A stretch of DNA of 64,000 bases, taken from the NCBI GenBank assembly GCA_037176885.1, contig JAWWNJ010000065.1, positions 1,302,001 to 1,366,000 of the forward strand. Direction: 5' to 3'. The notes beneath the pieces were generated by a model that saw nothing but the letters and a program-made list of their open reading frames with translations, was not told the DNA's origin and did not search any database. The translations under genes and the position numbers were made by a program. The stretch's first letter is position 1. Each line of letters begins with the position of its first letter. Positions 23,703 through 35,628 of the stretch are shown here, piece by piece. Source of the DNA: Favolaschia claudopus (Eukaryota; Basidiomycota; Agaricomycetes; Agaricales; Mycenaceae).

Positions 23703-25896
23703 CTACACGTGCCAAGCATGACATCTAGGACTCGGAGTCGTTGGAATTGTTCGCCCACATATGTGTGTGTTGCAATTCTATGCCGCACCTGCACCCGTCG
23801 CTGTTCACCTAAGGCGCCTCCTCGTTACTCCCCATGATGTCATACGTGTCCTTCTTCCTTTCCGTCTACGCGACTACGTCTACCTTGTCTCAGCATCTCT
23901 GTGTGACTCTGCCACGGTCTACTTGGATCATGGCGTCCAAACTCTGCATGTCTTTTGATATCTCTACTGATACGGTATACTGGCGTATCTCTGCCTCATC
24001 GCTTGCTTTATTCCATCCAGTTCATGTCCCGCATACAGCGGATACGGCGTGGCTCTTGTTTCATCGCAAATTGATCTATCCTACAGTATCTCGGAGCTAG
24101 AACAACGCTCTGCTGATTGTAGATTCCTTCCGAACCTTTGTTCAGTGTTTACAATGAGTAATCATGATCATATAGTCGATGCGCCATGCAAACCGTGTAT
24201 GATTGGTTCAATTCTGTCTGGACTATCCACATCCAAGTTTCCGCTTCTTGAACTCTCCTACCGGCTCTGATTGTGTCAACATGGAATTGCTGTACCGGAT
24301 TTAAATACCCAGCGGCTCCTCGAAACACCTCAATGGGTTATGTACGATGTTGCTTCGCCCGATGGTCCGGATATGATCTAGCTGTTTGGCTTCGACCAGC
24401 CTCGTCTGCTACGCAACTTGTGCCCCATCGACGACTGCTCACCACTGATCCCAATACCTCTCTTCCGCACGCTTCCTCCAGGGGCATGATGCGTTTTGCC
24501 GTATCGATTTGGGATGACGACGGCCAGTGTGGGGCTCCGTTCGGGGCTTCTATGAGCGCGGGTTTCCTCTACCCGCCACTGCTTGCGCGACCGCTATCTC
24601 TGTTTCAACGCACTCGAGCTTCCCTCAATGAGCGGGTAATGGCGATCAACTATCCTCCATGAATCCGTTTACTGTGCTTCTGTTACGCTTAGGGCGTGAA
24701 ATCTTACTTATGTCAAATCTATTCGAAAACTTGCTACTTGCGCTACAATTTGAATCAATTCCGATTCCGATTACCATCACTTCTATATTATCCCTGGGCT
24801 TCTCGCTCGCACTATGAGCCGGCCGTACTCTGACACACTCAATTGAGTTTCGTTGCTCTCGATTTGTGACCCTACGCGGATACGGATGCTCTGAGGCTCA
24901 ACCTCGCGCTTGTCTATGTCTATGAACGGCTCGCTGTCTCGGTTTATAGGCCCATTCAACGAACTTGCGCTATGCGCTTTGTGCACATCGACTCACTATC
25001 CATTGATTCAAACGCATCGTGTTCTCTTAATGCCATCTCTTTCCGGCGGAACTCACTCCGAGGCTACTTCCCCCCTCGGATTCGGAGATCTGAGCCTACA
25101 TTCTTGAGCTCATGCCGTATTCGAGGCATCGTTCCAGCTTATCTGCTTCAAAGCTCAGAAGACGACCTCAGTCCAGTGTTCCTGGTCCTCGGACTTCCAT
25201 ACGCGCTGCCGTCTCCACAACCCGGTGACATTCAAGTTTGTTTCCCGGCGACTGTATTACGAGTTCGTCCTGGTTCTGGTGGACCTGCTTGTTTTGCGAT
25301 GAGCCACGCGAGCCGTGGATCCCACGGTTGATTCAACTTATTGTGATTCCGCTACTATCGAATTCGGAGTTCTCTGAGTTCCAACTACTGAACTAGTGAC
25401 CCTTTACAGCTGTGCTCCCGGTTGCTTCACTGAGCTTCCTTCGCCGATCCAGTACGCATGAAATTAACTGCCAAAATTTACGCTGCCTGCACTTACTATG
25501 ACACCGGGGCTCTGATGGGGGCTGCTTTTTGAACTTGATCCTGGTCTCGCTTTCAACATACACGGATACTTTTACCCAAACGGCCGCGAAAAGTGCTAAT
25601 ATACAGCTTGACTGACGCCGAGTCAAGTAATCTCCTGTGCCGCTCCGAGCTCGAACATTGGCCGCCACTCAGTTTGTATATTCATCATTCTCAATCCCGC
25701 TCATAAATCATGATTTCGGGTCGGACATCTCCTCTCAAGTTCTTTCCATATGTTTCCGTACGCTCCTAGAATCTAGATACTTGTGTTCACATCTAGAGTG
25801 GATGTCCACCTGCGACATCTGTTCATTTCATCCAGCCGCCTTCTTTTGGGCTAGTCGCGGTCTCTCAGATGCCCTCGCCTGGCGTCTTGCTCTCTG
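23703..25896. other. No recognised gene
   Basis: This is a pyrimidine-biased stretch with open frames up to 130 codons and no recognisable domain. It resembles decayed continuation of the repeat array to its left. Confidence 0.35.
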
Positions 25897-26522
25897 GGTG
25901 CCTTCTCGCGCATCTGGTCGCCCCACGGCCAGGAGATCAGCCGGCTACGATTTTCGGCTGTCTTCTCCTCACCCACACTAGTCTACTACTGCCCTGTCTG
26001 GAATACAGATGCACAGTGAATGAAGCGGCAGTCACAAGATGGGGGCACTCCTGAGCCTGCGAAAGGAGTGCATGATCTTGTGACTAGCTGAGTGACGGGT
26101 GATATGACTCTCTTCCTCCTGACTTCCATGTCCGACACACGGCACGACCCCTTCAAGGTCTTTCAGTCGACTTCCTCTCGTACGAGTATCAAGATCTTTC
26201 TTTTGCCCACCCACCTCACCCTTAATTTGTTCTTTACACAGGGCTCCAGGAATGATGTCTTGCGTGGTTCACTTCGAACCAATTCAAGTTCAAGTTTCCC
26301 TTCAAGTTGAGCATCGCACTGCTACTCAGGTATACTGTATTCTGGTTTCAGGGCAGTATGTAGGGTGGGTGCGATTGGGTGCCTTCTCGCGCATCTGGTC
26401 GCCCCACGGCCAGGAGATCAGCCGGCTACGGTTTTCGGCTGTCTTCTCCTCACCCACACTAGTCTACTACTGCCCTGTCTGGAATACAGATGCACAGTGA
26501 ATGAAGCGGCAGTCACAAGAGG
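25897..26522. repeat. Two 145 bp direct repeats around a 335 bp core
   Basis: The block starting 'tgggtgccttctcgcgcatc' and ending 'ggcagtcacaaga' is present at 25897-26038 and 26376-26521. The core between them starts with the dispersed 150 bp repeat (26039-26190). The join of left repeat and core forms a strong stem, 'gtcacaagat' pairing with 'atcttgtgac'. The layout resembles a tiny terminal-repeat retroelement or a duplication caused by an insertion; I cannot decide which. Confidence 0.55.
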
Positions 26523-27220
26523 GGTGCATGACATTCAAGGTACAGTAGCCAGGACACCAACTCTATTACTCAGTGAAGTCAACGTGGGTTAAGAGCATCC
26601 GGCTGCGGATATCCAGTCAAATTGAACAACGAGGTCCACCCTTTGCTTCAGCCATCTAGTACGAGTATGCATTCCAATTCTCATACTCGCCATCCCCAAA
26701 AGTAACCGGAATCAGAAATTGCATGTTTCCTGCCAGCTAGTACAGTCACTACGGTGCCAAAGCTGTCCTGGTAGGTAGTAACCACTTATGTGCTACTGCA
26801 CACAGAGCTGCGTTGACGTGCTGTGATTTTTGGGCGTTGATAACGTTGATATTTGATCGATTTGATCCTCTTTGTTACACTGACTCGGAAATAGTATCGG
26901 ATCACGTCACTCGTGAGAAAGATGTTGCTCGCGCGCTAGAGCGTAGGAGTCTTCCCGAGTTTTTATGCACGCAAACAGATAGTAATGAGGTGTAATATAT
27001 ACATGTAAAATATCGAGCAAGCAAACTGAAAATTCGGCGCTGGATGGCCAGTTTGGTGATGATGGGTGATCCAATCATAAATCTGGTTTTGGCCGGTTTA
27101 GGAAATTGAAACCCTCGTTCAAGGCATCGTTGGTGGAAATAAACATACCAGCCATTAGTAACGGGTCTCCCCACCATTTGCCTTCAACAAATCCCGCACC
27201 CGAGTAGGCAAGCTGTCATA

Positions 27221-28104
27221 CTCGGTGTCCACAAAAGTAACCGGAAATTCGCTTATTGCTTGCCAAATTTGTAGTATTTTCGGAAGCAAACTAGATAGGT
27301 GTAATCCTTGCTTTATTTTGGTCACATATCATACATATCATGTGTAAAGCTGCTCAGGAGAGACCGTTGTAGAGGGACAAATCTATCAGCTGTATTTTGA
27401 TGGTGATCAACAAAGTCAGTGCAACACAGCTTGTTCTGGGAGGAAAATTATGGTTTTGATTTTGCAAGACTCTTCAGCATGGTGTCCTTTTGTGGGCACG
27501 AACACTCAATGTTGAAAAGAAACTGTGTACAGTTGATATCTGTAGCGTTTATTTTGACTGTCTCAGTCTGTCACTTTCAACCGATCGTCAGACAGTTATT
27601 TGGGGTGTTTTAAGCAACAATTCAATCAGTTCTGGTGTTATTCCACCTAATAATGAACACTGATTGTGTTTAAGAGGCCTATTGCTATTGCTGCTGTCTT
27701 CAAACTTGCATAAATGTGAGTGCAAAACTGAAATTTAAGCAAAAGGTTGAAAATTCTGGTTTCCACAATTCTGGTCCAATAGTGCATCATTTGGAATGGT
27801 TCAAAGGGCTTGAAAGATACCAATAGAGCGCTAATGTAGCATGCATTGTGCAAAAATGGTCAACCATGCTTATTTGAGCAAACAGCAACCAATTTCTTGC
27901 ACAACGTTGACAACTTGGCATTGCCAAACAATAACATCATGAATTCAACTAGCTCTAGAGTGATGTAAAAAGAGAAGATCTCCAAGAAACTTAGGGAATG
28001 ATCTACTCACATTGAAAGGTATGCAGCCAGGTGCAGAAACCGTGGGAAACCCACGTGATCGCGTCGAAATATCGACATTTCCGGTTACTTTTGTGGACAC
28101 CGAG
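27221..28104. mobile_element. 884 bp nonautonomous Tc1-type element, copy 1
   Basis: The terminal repeats CTCGGTGTCCACAAAAGTAACCGGAAAT are inverted at the two ends with TA on each side. They resemble the ends of the surrounding Tc1 element. No transposase is inside. The second copy, at 35629-36512, has the same length, opposite orientation and almost the same sequence; I noticed one base difference. Confidence 0.85.
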
Positions 28105-28629
28105 TATAACTTGTCGATATATGCCTGATCGATTTTTTCCCACTCTTCCTTCAAAGCGGCCCATAATTCCTCCTTGTTCTTCGGCAGTGGGTCCCTAGCG
28201 CGCACCATGGTCTCCAGATGATCCCAAAGATTCTCAATGATGTTCATATCCGGTGAATTTGGCGCCCAGAGAAGAACATCGAAGCCTTCAAGCTCGAGCC
28301 AGCCACAAGGCATGCTCATCCTGCTGAAAATAGACGGTCGAGTGATCCAAATCATGCTTCTCGAGGGTCTGCGGGAGGTTTTCGGCCAGGATGTCGGTGT
28401 AACCGAAGCGGTCAATGATTCCGTCGATCCGGTGAAGTTGTCCGACACCATATCGGGTAATACACCCCCACACTCCATTTTACGTGGGCGACCTTGCCTG
28501 GGAGTCTTTGCGTCAAAATTGTGGGTTGGTCCGTAGCGGGCATTGATTCTGGAGACAGTAGAGGGCGCGACATTTTCCTTTTCCGCCACATCCCGATTTG
28601 ACCAGCCAGCCTCCTTCAGCGCGACAATA

Positions 28630-28839
28630 GCCTGTTTGCGATGCAGCCATTGAATGGCTAATGGCTAAATAAGTGTCCAGATTCCGGCGTATTGACAAAA
28701 GATACCTCCGGTTCGAGTATCCAAATTTCATTCCAGGCAGCTCTTCTTGACTTCTACATGAAAGTTTAGCCCATCAAAGTTTCCTAATACGGAAATCGGT
28801 AGCCATTCAATGGCTCCAATGGCTCTTCGCAAACCCTCT
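28630..28839. mobile_element. 210 bp miniature element, copy 1
   Basis: The ends resemble each other inversely (AGAGGGTTTGCGAAGAGCC and GCCTGTTTGCGATGCAGCC). AATA/TATT flanks both sides, which could be a 4 bp target duplication or TA plus element bases. AGCCATT..AATGGCT palindromes lie near both ends. It sits in codon 12 of the Tc1 transposase gene. A second copy is at 31713-31923, inverted. Confidence 0.7.
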
Positions 28840-29287
28840 AATAGCTGATTTCTTTGTGGCAGAGGTGTCGCACATGATGTAGAGAATGAGTTGTATGCAG
28901 AGAGAGCAGAGTTGAGAGCGTCGTTGTGGTGGTTGGGATTAAACAATGTGACAGCTGTCAAACAAGGGAAAACAATTGGATCACGTGTGCGCGATGATCA
29001 CAGTCTCTTCGCCCAATTGGACCTCAAGCTTAAGGCCTCAAGCATTTATGTGTAGAAAGGGTACGTAAGGTACTTGATACACTATCTACTTTAGAAACTC
29101 CTCTCACACTCCAGCCTCAGTGACAACCCAAAGTTTTAGAACCCGGTGATCCAATACTATTTCCGAGTCAGTGTATATAAGTTAGAATTGGCTGAATTTT
29201 GAAAATCGATCTCTATGTTTGCTGGGATAAGTCACAAAATCTGCGTGCTAAAAGCAAGATTTCGGTTACTTTGGGGAATGACGAGTA

Positions 29288-31238
29288 CTGACATTCGAGA
29301 TGTATGACACGCATATCAATACCACATGCGGTCCTCGAAGATGACGCAGGACCTCTGTTTACTAGGAAGCTCCGACTGCGTCGGAAGGCACCTTGCTTGC
29401 TCGAAGGATAGATTCCACACCCGAGAGATGACAAACTACGGCTTTTTTTAATATCAACTGAGTCCGACCTCTGAAACCGATGTGTAAAGCTCTAGCAACT
29501 TCAAATCAGGGTAGTAAAATGATAGATGGTTGTGTGAGGGAGAGACTACGATAGAAAATTACTCATGAAAGCCTAGTGTTCAAATGCCAAGACGAGCCGT
29601 AGCGGTTGTAGAGATGTGATGAGTGCTCAAAGGAATGAAGCGAAGTACTGGAACTGGCAACTGAGGAGTGAGGTGAGCGAGTCTGTAGACAGCGAACGAC
29701 AAAAGCGACGACCTGTCTTTAGCTGGACTCGACAGAAGACATAGGTCAGAGGTGACGAAGACAAGTCACAAAAGCGAGTTGAGACGACGAACTGGTCTCA
29801 AAGTAAAAGTGTGAGGTAGATCAAGCCAATGATTATGTGTATTGGTTGTATTGGTGGGAAGTCCAGGGTGTCCATGGGTGGAATGGAGGCCGAAGGGATG
29901 CCATTGAAGAGGAGCTACTCGGCTACTGAAGATTAGAGTCCGGGAGAGACAATGCCACTGGAAAGAAGAGAACAGAGCCCGCCGCGCGCGAGGACATATC
30001 CGAGTGCGAACTGCAGTCAGTATAGGAGGAAGTCGAGGAACGAGGCACATCACAGTGATCATCGTCCAGTCGACGCGCAGGCTGTAGAGAGCTGTAGAGT
30101 TCATGATTGACTTGGAAGAGGCATCTTGCGTGTACACATGTGCAATAAGACCAAATGTTGCAGTATCCTGGAGACAGCAGTCCCTGCCAATGAACACATA
30201 AATCTGAAGGCACAAATTGTACTTTCAAAACACACCGGTCAAGAGATAACACTATGGCGCTATACCAAATGCAGAAAATGGAACGGAATATGAAGACACC
30301 ATTCTCGTCAGTGAAAAGTCAACTGTCGCTGGTGGGCATTTTCCAGTTTTCTCGTTGAGCATTGAGCTTTGACAGCTGAGAAATCGTGTCATGTAGAGAT
30401 GGAATCAAAGGAATTTGTTGGATTGACTATGTTTCGAAGAGGCCATAATGGGCACCGGCCGGGCTAGTCGCAGCCAGTTGTAGCGAACATCTGACATTGT
30501 AGGATATTAAATTTTATGAGTGGAAACTGTGGACGTTCACTGGAAGCCTGCCCAAAGGAGTCGTGAAAATGTAAAGCTGGAGCCTGTGATCCGGAGCGGG
30601 AGCGAGCGAGAGAGATAAGTACTAGCAAAGCCGGAACACCTGAGCACTTTGGATATTCAGGCCTGCAGGACTCGGGACGTTGACGTTCAAGATTTGCTGA
30701 AGCTTCCCGGGGCCTCTTGAAGAGGATCCTATAGCTATCAGGATTGTATATATGGCGGCATGGCCAGGCCAACTGAGGAGACGTTGCCCGGATTTTCTCT
30801 TGCTTCGAGTAGGACACCTGCTGCGGGCAGCGAGCTTCCAGTGCTTTGATGGGGACGTTTGCAACACGCTTCCTAGGACTTTGAGAGCGCGCTTTGGCCG
30901 CGCTTGCTGGCTTTCTGGTGGAGAAATTGTTTTCGGATTTAGTGCCCAGATGGAATGGTAGTTTCGGACGGATTGAAAAGCTGTGCATCGGGGAGAACCG
31001 GGCATCAATTTGTTACATCCGATGTGCTGCTTAGCTAATTATGAGGGTGGAGAGACCTTGACAAGCAAGGTAATCCCGGCCCAAACCCCGACTTTTTGTC
31101 CGGACCGGATGCAGCCTATCATGCCGTAAGTCCCCAAAAGCGGGTGATTTCTGGCCTTCCGCCATCAAAAATGCTCGATTTTTCACGGGTACTGTAGTTT
31201 CGAGGTCTGAATACGCTCGCGGATACTATACTGTACTA
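29288..31238. other. No recognised gene
   Basis: Open frames at 29766-30215 and 30464-30988 (minus, 149 and 174 codons) show no domain I know. Purine-rich stretches with GACGA-type words lie at 29640-29790. Nothing else stands out. Confidence 0.35.
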
Positions 31239-31685
31239 TGGTGCGCTCGGCCTAAACACCACCAAACAAGAACGAAATTTATTCCACCTGATCAAAACCT
31301 TCCCACGACTGATCCTGTGGCCAAAACACTCCGATTAGATAGTAGAAGAGGGATTCTTCATCCGCTCAAAACTCACAATAAATACTTTTTCCGCGGGGCC
31401 GATTTGAGACATCAGTGATGCAATCAATCAATCAGTCATGTGAGCTTACGGAACATGCCTAATTTAGGTCACCACTGATCTACTCCCTCATTTTATATGC
31501 TCTCAGAGACCTCTGTGACCTCGCTGCTACACCAATTGAGGTTTCCTGGTATGTTTTTGCCTGGCCCCAATTGTGCAGCAAAAAAATACAATTTAAATTT
31601 AAATTTTTTCCTTCGGTCGATTTAAGACGTCAATGATCCCATCAATGATGGGACATATTTGGTGGTGTTTGGGCTGAGCGCACCA
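31239..31685. mobile_element. TIR element, 447 bp, TA-flanked
   Basis: The left end TGGTGCGCTCGGCCTAAACA and the right end read as inverted repeats for about 30 bp with a few mismatches, and TA flanks both. The start TGGTG resembles the element at 21132-21659. No coding sequence is recognised. Confidence 0.65.
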
Positions 31686-31712
31686 TATTTCGACCGGGTG
31701 TGACATGTTATT

Positions 31713-31923
31713 AGAGGGTTTGCGAAGAGCCATTGGAGCCATTGAATGGCTTACGGAGTTCCGTATCGGGAAAGTTTGATGGCCTAAACTTTTATTTCGG
31801 AGTCAAGAAGAGCTATTTCGAATGAAAATTGGATGCTCAGACCGGGGGTAGCTTTTGTCGATACGCCGGAATTCGGGCACTTGCGTAGCCATTAGCCATT
31901 CAATGGCTGCATCGCAAACAGGC
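31713..31923. mobile_element. 211 bp miniature element, copy 2
   Basis: This matches 28630-28839 in reverse orientation, with many small differences, so the two copies are old relative to each other. TATT flanks both sides here too. Confidence 0.7.
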
Positions 31924-31927
31924 TATT

Positions 31928-33146
31928 GTTTAGATTCAACTTTCCGATGATTCAACTTTGATGGAATTCCCTTTTTGGGCGATTTTTTGCATTTTGCCGA
32001 TCAATCATGGGGAAGCTTGCTTCCCCATTCATCGGTATAGGGCTAAATGCAGATGCTTACGAAATGACTGGGTGCTTTGTAAGCACAGCTGTAAGCACTG
32101 TGCGGGCCTTTCCTCGGACTTCGGATATCCAGCTGTCAGTGTCATGTCGCTCTTTGTCACTAGTGCCGGGGCTCAGCGCTCAGGGAATACTTTGAGAGGA
32201 CCTCTGACAATCAATTAATCACCTATGATGCCTGCCCGCGAAATTTTCGATTCGGATAAAACATCCCCCAAAATTGCGCGCACCCTGCCCGGATTCGGAT
32301 AAGAAATCGACCATTGACAACACCACCCCTGCCCAACAAATCGGATCAATCATGGAGGCTGGGAGCCAGGCCTGGTTCGGATTCGGATAAATTTCGATCG
32401 ATACTGCCAAAGAAGGAGCGTTCATACCCAAAACATGCAACTCTTGTACCATTTATATAGACACATATCACTTGCATATCACCTCCAGGGTCGAGTCTGA
32501 ACGACAGTCTGAATGCACCATACCCATAATATTTTTATTGCACATTTATGGTAGCATAAACCCACGCCACTCAGCTTTCGGTGTCGACTTTCTCGAAGCC
32601 GCTATCTATGGTGGCCAATGTGGTAGATGTTCTCGACCCAGATGAAGAAGACCAGCTTCCTCCTTTCAATAACCGCGAGTGGATTGGGAAAAATAAAAGA
32701 TATCCTCCACAAGAACGAAGTCTATTGTGCGCGCCAGCTTCGCATCCCACAGGAAATCAAGAAGGTGTTTCCGCACGATGCTCTTAGTGTCGCAGCTTTC
32801 TCGCGCACCGCGCTCCCCGCCAAATCATACAGTGCCAACCGCCACCTTTTCGGCACACGTGCCGTGAGTGATCGGCTGAGAATTAGAGCTCAAAACCAAT
32901 TTTTTTGGAAGGAAACCGATGAAAAGAATGCGATTCACGTTAAGACCTCATTTTCTTACGTAATCGGTCATTTTTTTCGGCTGTTGAACCAAAATTTCCT
33001 ACATTTTTTGCCCTTTTCTCCGCTCCTGGCGGTCTAAACCTTGATCTACTTACCGTGAAAGCAAAAGAAATAGACATTCTGCCTCCGGCCAGCCGCGAAG
33101 TTGTGACATAGTAACATCATTTATTGTCACACGGCCCTAGTCTGTA
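31928..33146. other. No recognised gene; one unassigned open frame
   Basis: The plus-strand frame 32627-33037 contains KDILHKNEVYCARQLRIPQEIKKVF and reads like a real but unrecognised protein fragment until about 32880, after which it turns hydrophobic and AT-rich. I cannot name it. Confidence 0.25.
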
Positions 33147-33579
33147 TTTGTTGGCGCCTGTCAACCAGGACCTCGGTTTTTGATGTGACATGTCACACTT
33201 CTCACGTCCGGATTGGGACGCAAGACTTCGTTTGGCCACCTTTTGTGAGTCTGTGCGCATATGTGCAGTTTTGAGACAATTGAATAGCCTAGGAAAGGTA
33301 GTGGCCGCTTACCCTGACAGTAGACATACAAAAACGACGGAGTTTTCAACGAGGTATCAAAATTGGTTGAATTCACACTTCCTATCAATATTCGAGTCCT
33401 GAGCCCATAAAAATTAGTGGTGCATCGTTTAATAGTGCCCCTGCAATGGTTTATGGATTTAAAATGCCTGTAGGTCTGGGGCAATAGCAAAATCGTCCGA
33501 ATTTGGGCGTGGGACTATCTGCACGTGCCATCGAAATTGTCACAAAATCCGAGGTCCCATTTGACAGGTGCCAACAAAA
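33147..33579. mobile_element. TIR element, about 433 bp
   Basis: The left end TTTGTTGGCGCCTGTCAA..GGACCTCGG and the right end match inversely over about 30 bp with gaps. The target duplication is unclear, so exact ends may be off by a few bases. Confidence 0.55.
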
Positions 33580-33581
33580 TC

Positions 33582-34075
33582 AGACTCTATATAAAAAGAT
33601 ATAAGATAGGCCGCATCCATAGACAGCTAGCTGTGACCGTGACTGGTCACAAATGCCTAGTTTTCGACCACTTTGTTTATATCTCCACACTGAGGGCGTA
33701 AATGAAAAATCTGTTCCGTCAATCGATGTACAGATAGTCTGGCTAGGTTCTCCCAAAATTTCAAGGTGATTCAGGCTGTATCCAAGAAGGAGATAGATTT
33801 TTAGTCCGGCTGCTCACAAAATGGGGTTTTACAAGATCCCCCATCAAAATTCTATCTCCTCCCTCAAAACCACCTTAACTACTTTATAATTTGGGGAGAA
33901 TCCAGCCAGATTACCTCCCTATTGATTGACGGAACAGATTTCTTATTTTCTTCTCCGTTGTCGAGATATGAGGGAGATGGTCGAAAATTAGGCTTTTGTG
34001 ACCAATCACGGTCACAGCTAGCTGTCTATGGATGCGGCCTATCTTATCGACTATCATATATCTCATAGAGTCTGA
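33582..34075. mobile_element. Fold-back element, arms about 220 bp
   Basis: Nearly the whole unit is one imperfect inverted repeat. Its outer tips read CAGACTCTAT. The arms share long identical runs such as 'gataggccgcatccatagac' and 'aaatctgttccgtcaatc' on opposite strands, meeting near 33825. Transcribed, it would form a long hairpin RNA. No protein is encoded. Confidence 0.7.
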
Positions 34076-34088
34076 CTGCGGGAGACTA

Positions 34089-34342
34089 CTGTATCATTTC
34101 GACCGGTTGTTCACATAACGGGTAACGGCCACCTGTGAACTGAACAACTTTGCGCCTCGTAACGCGTAACGGGCAATTTTCTGTCCCAAAGAGGCAAGAA
34201 AATGTCAAAATTTCCCGTCCGGCTAACGCCGGACTACCATATCGGGTAATTTCTCTTTGATTACCGGCCGGTGAACAATTCGTCCAGTGAACAAAAGGTG
34301 TAACGCGTAACGGCCAGTGAACAACCGGTCGAAATGATACAG
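34089..34342. mobile_element. 254 bp MITE, copy 1 (CTGTA family)
   Basis: The termini CTGTATCATTTCGACCGGTT are inverted, with TA on both sides. The interior repeats TAACGCGTAACGG-type words near both ends. A second copy of identical length lies at 46462-46715. Confidence 0.75.
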
Positions 34343-35034
34343 TAACACGGCCCGTACTCCCTCAAGAATACAATAAAAAAATTCCTCCCTCACAGACTGA
34401 TGAACCTCGGAATCGCGGCTGGGTAGGAGACTGACTATCTGCATATTTCTAGCATAATGATATGAAGAATTACGATATGCCATCAAAAAGTCAAAACCAC
34501 CAAATCTAGCTTGGCGCAATATGTTTTTCATCACAATCTCGATGGCCCAGATTGTAGCCCTTGATGAGTAGATAGATGTCCTATTTCAAATTGGGCACAT
34601 AAGTATATGCAATGATGCATGGGTTCTGTCGCTATAACCCGTGCAATATTGTGATTTCGAATAGCGAGTGCGAAGCGACCCGGGCCGCTTAGCTGGCATG
34701 TGGGGCCGGTCGCGCTAATCCCAGGTCGCTGCGTTTGTAGCCAAAAATTGAGCTTTCAGAGAGCTGAAAATTGGTCAGGGTACCCTCAGGGCCATATTCG
34801 AGGCTCATATGCCCATTGCATCAGGAAAAACTGAATCTGCCAGAGAGTGCGCCATAGTGCGCCAGAGCGCTCCAGAGAGGCCAAAGTGGCCAAAGTGGAA
34901 GCTTACTTTGAAAGAAAGGTGTAGGGGGGCCGGGGTTTCAAATTGTTGATATGGAATTTGAGGGAGACTTGGCGCTATCCTATCCTATCCTATACAAGGA
35001 TCAGCTCACGTGAAAAGTAACGTGACTTTGACAC

Positions 35035-35430
35035 GAAACCACGGGACCATGTCGAGATGTTGCTGCCGGCGGCGCCGCGCACCGCGAGTGCAGCGAGCGG
35101 TAGTGCGGCGCCGAGGGCACGCAATCCAGCAAGAAAAAAACCCGCGGGGTTTGGGGCGGAGCCCCGACAAGCTGTGCACCAGCCGTAGGGAGGGACGCGA
35201 GCGCAGCGAGCCGGCCCTGCCGAAGGCGGGGTGCTTAAGCTTGTACTTGAAAAGAGGGCCAGGCCATCAGTCTCGTGACTTTTGACAGAAAATCACGGGT
35301 CAATGTCGAGATGTTGAGATCGTACTAGACGTCGCGGGGTTTGGGGCGGCCAGCCCCAACAAGCTGTGTGACCGAACGGAGGGAGGTCGGCGAGCGCAGC
35401 GAGTCGGCCGTGCCTGCCATGCGAGCTGAT
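35035..35430. repeat. GC-rich duplicated unit
   Basis: Two related blocks each carry 'atgtcgagatgttg', then 'cgcggggtttggggcgg', then 'agccccga/aacaagctgtg' and 'gcgagcgcagcgag'. They lie about 190 bases apart and are far richer in GC than their surroundings. The 'ggggcggagcccc' stem resembles hairpin repeats known from organelle genomes, but origin is undetermined. Confidence 0.5.
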
Positions 35431-35628
35431 ACTAATGTTCGACCCATCATGCGGGTACCATATCAGAAGCCCCATACTTACTCTCAAATTGTGAGGGAAA
35501 TTGGGAATTAAAGATTTTCCAAAAAAAGGAAGTTTTCTGTAAGTAGAGTTGACAAGGGTTCATGTTGTACCCGGGCTTATATTCAGCAACTTAATGTACC
35601 ATGTCGTCTGAAGAGGTGTTATAACATA

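Larger units (their letters stand above)
27155..28875 (-). pseudogene. Tc1-like transposase, interrupted twice and internally deleted
   Basis: The gene begins at ATG 28875. Its first 12 codons are followed by the 210 bp insertion, then an HTH-type N-terminus (VALKEAGWSNRDVAEKENV, STVSRI, RQGRPRK). The next block, WGCITRYGVGQLHRIDGIID, follows almost at once, so roughly 100 or more residues carrying the first catalytic Asp are deleted. YFQQDEHALWLARA keeps the second Asp but is shortened, and WAPNSPDMNIIENLWDHLE supplies the third acidic region. After PLPKNKEELWAALKEEWE and YIDKLY the 884 bp element intervenes. The C-terminus DSLPTRVRDLLKANGGETRY and stop lie beyond it at 27155-27218. Removing each insertion plus one target copy (TATT, TA) restores the local frame exactly. 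Confidence 0.8.
26686..29285 (-). mobile_element. Tc1/mariner element with nested insertions
   Basis: The ends read CTCGCCATCCCCAAAAGTAACCGG and, inverted, CTCGTCATTCCCCAAAGTAACCG, both flanked by TA. The total is 2600 bp. Subtracting the 884 bp insertion (27221-28104) and the 210 bp insertion (28630-28839) leaves about 1.5 kb, an ordinary size for a Tc1-type element. It carries a dead transposase gene on the minus strand. Confidence 0.8.
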
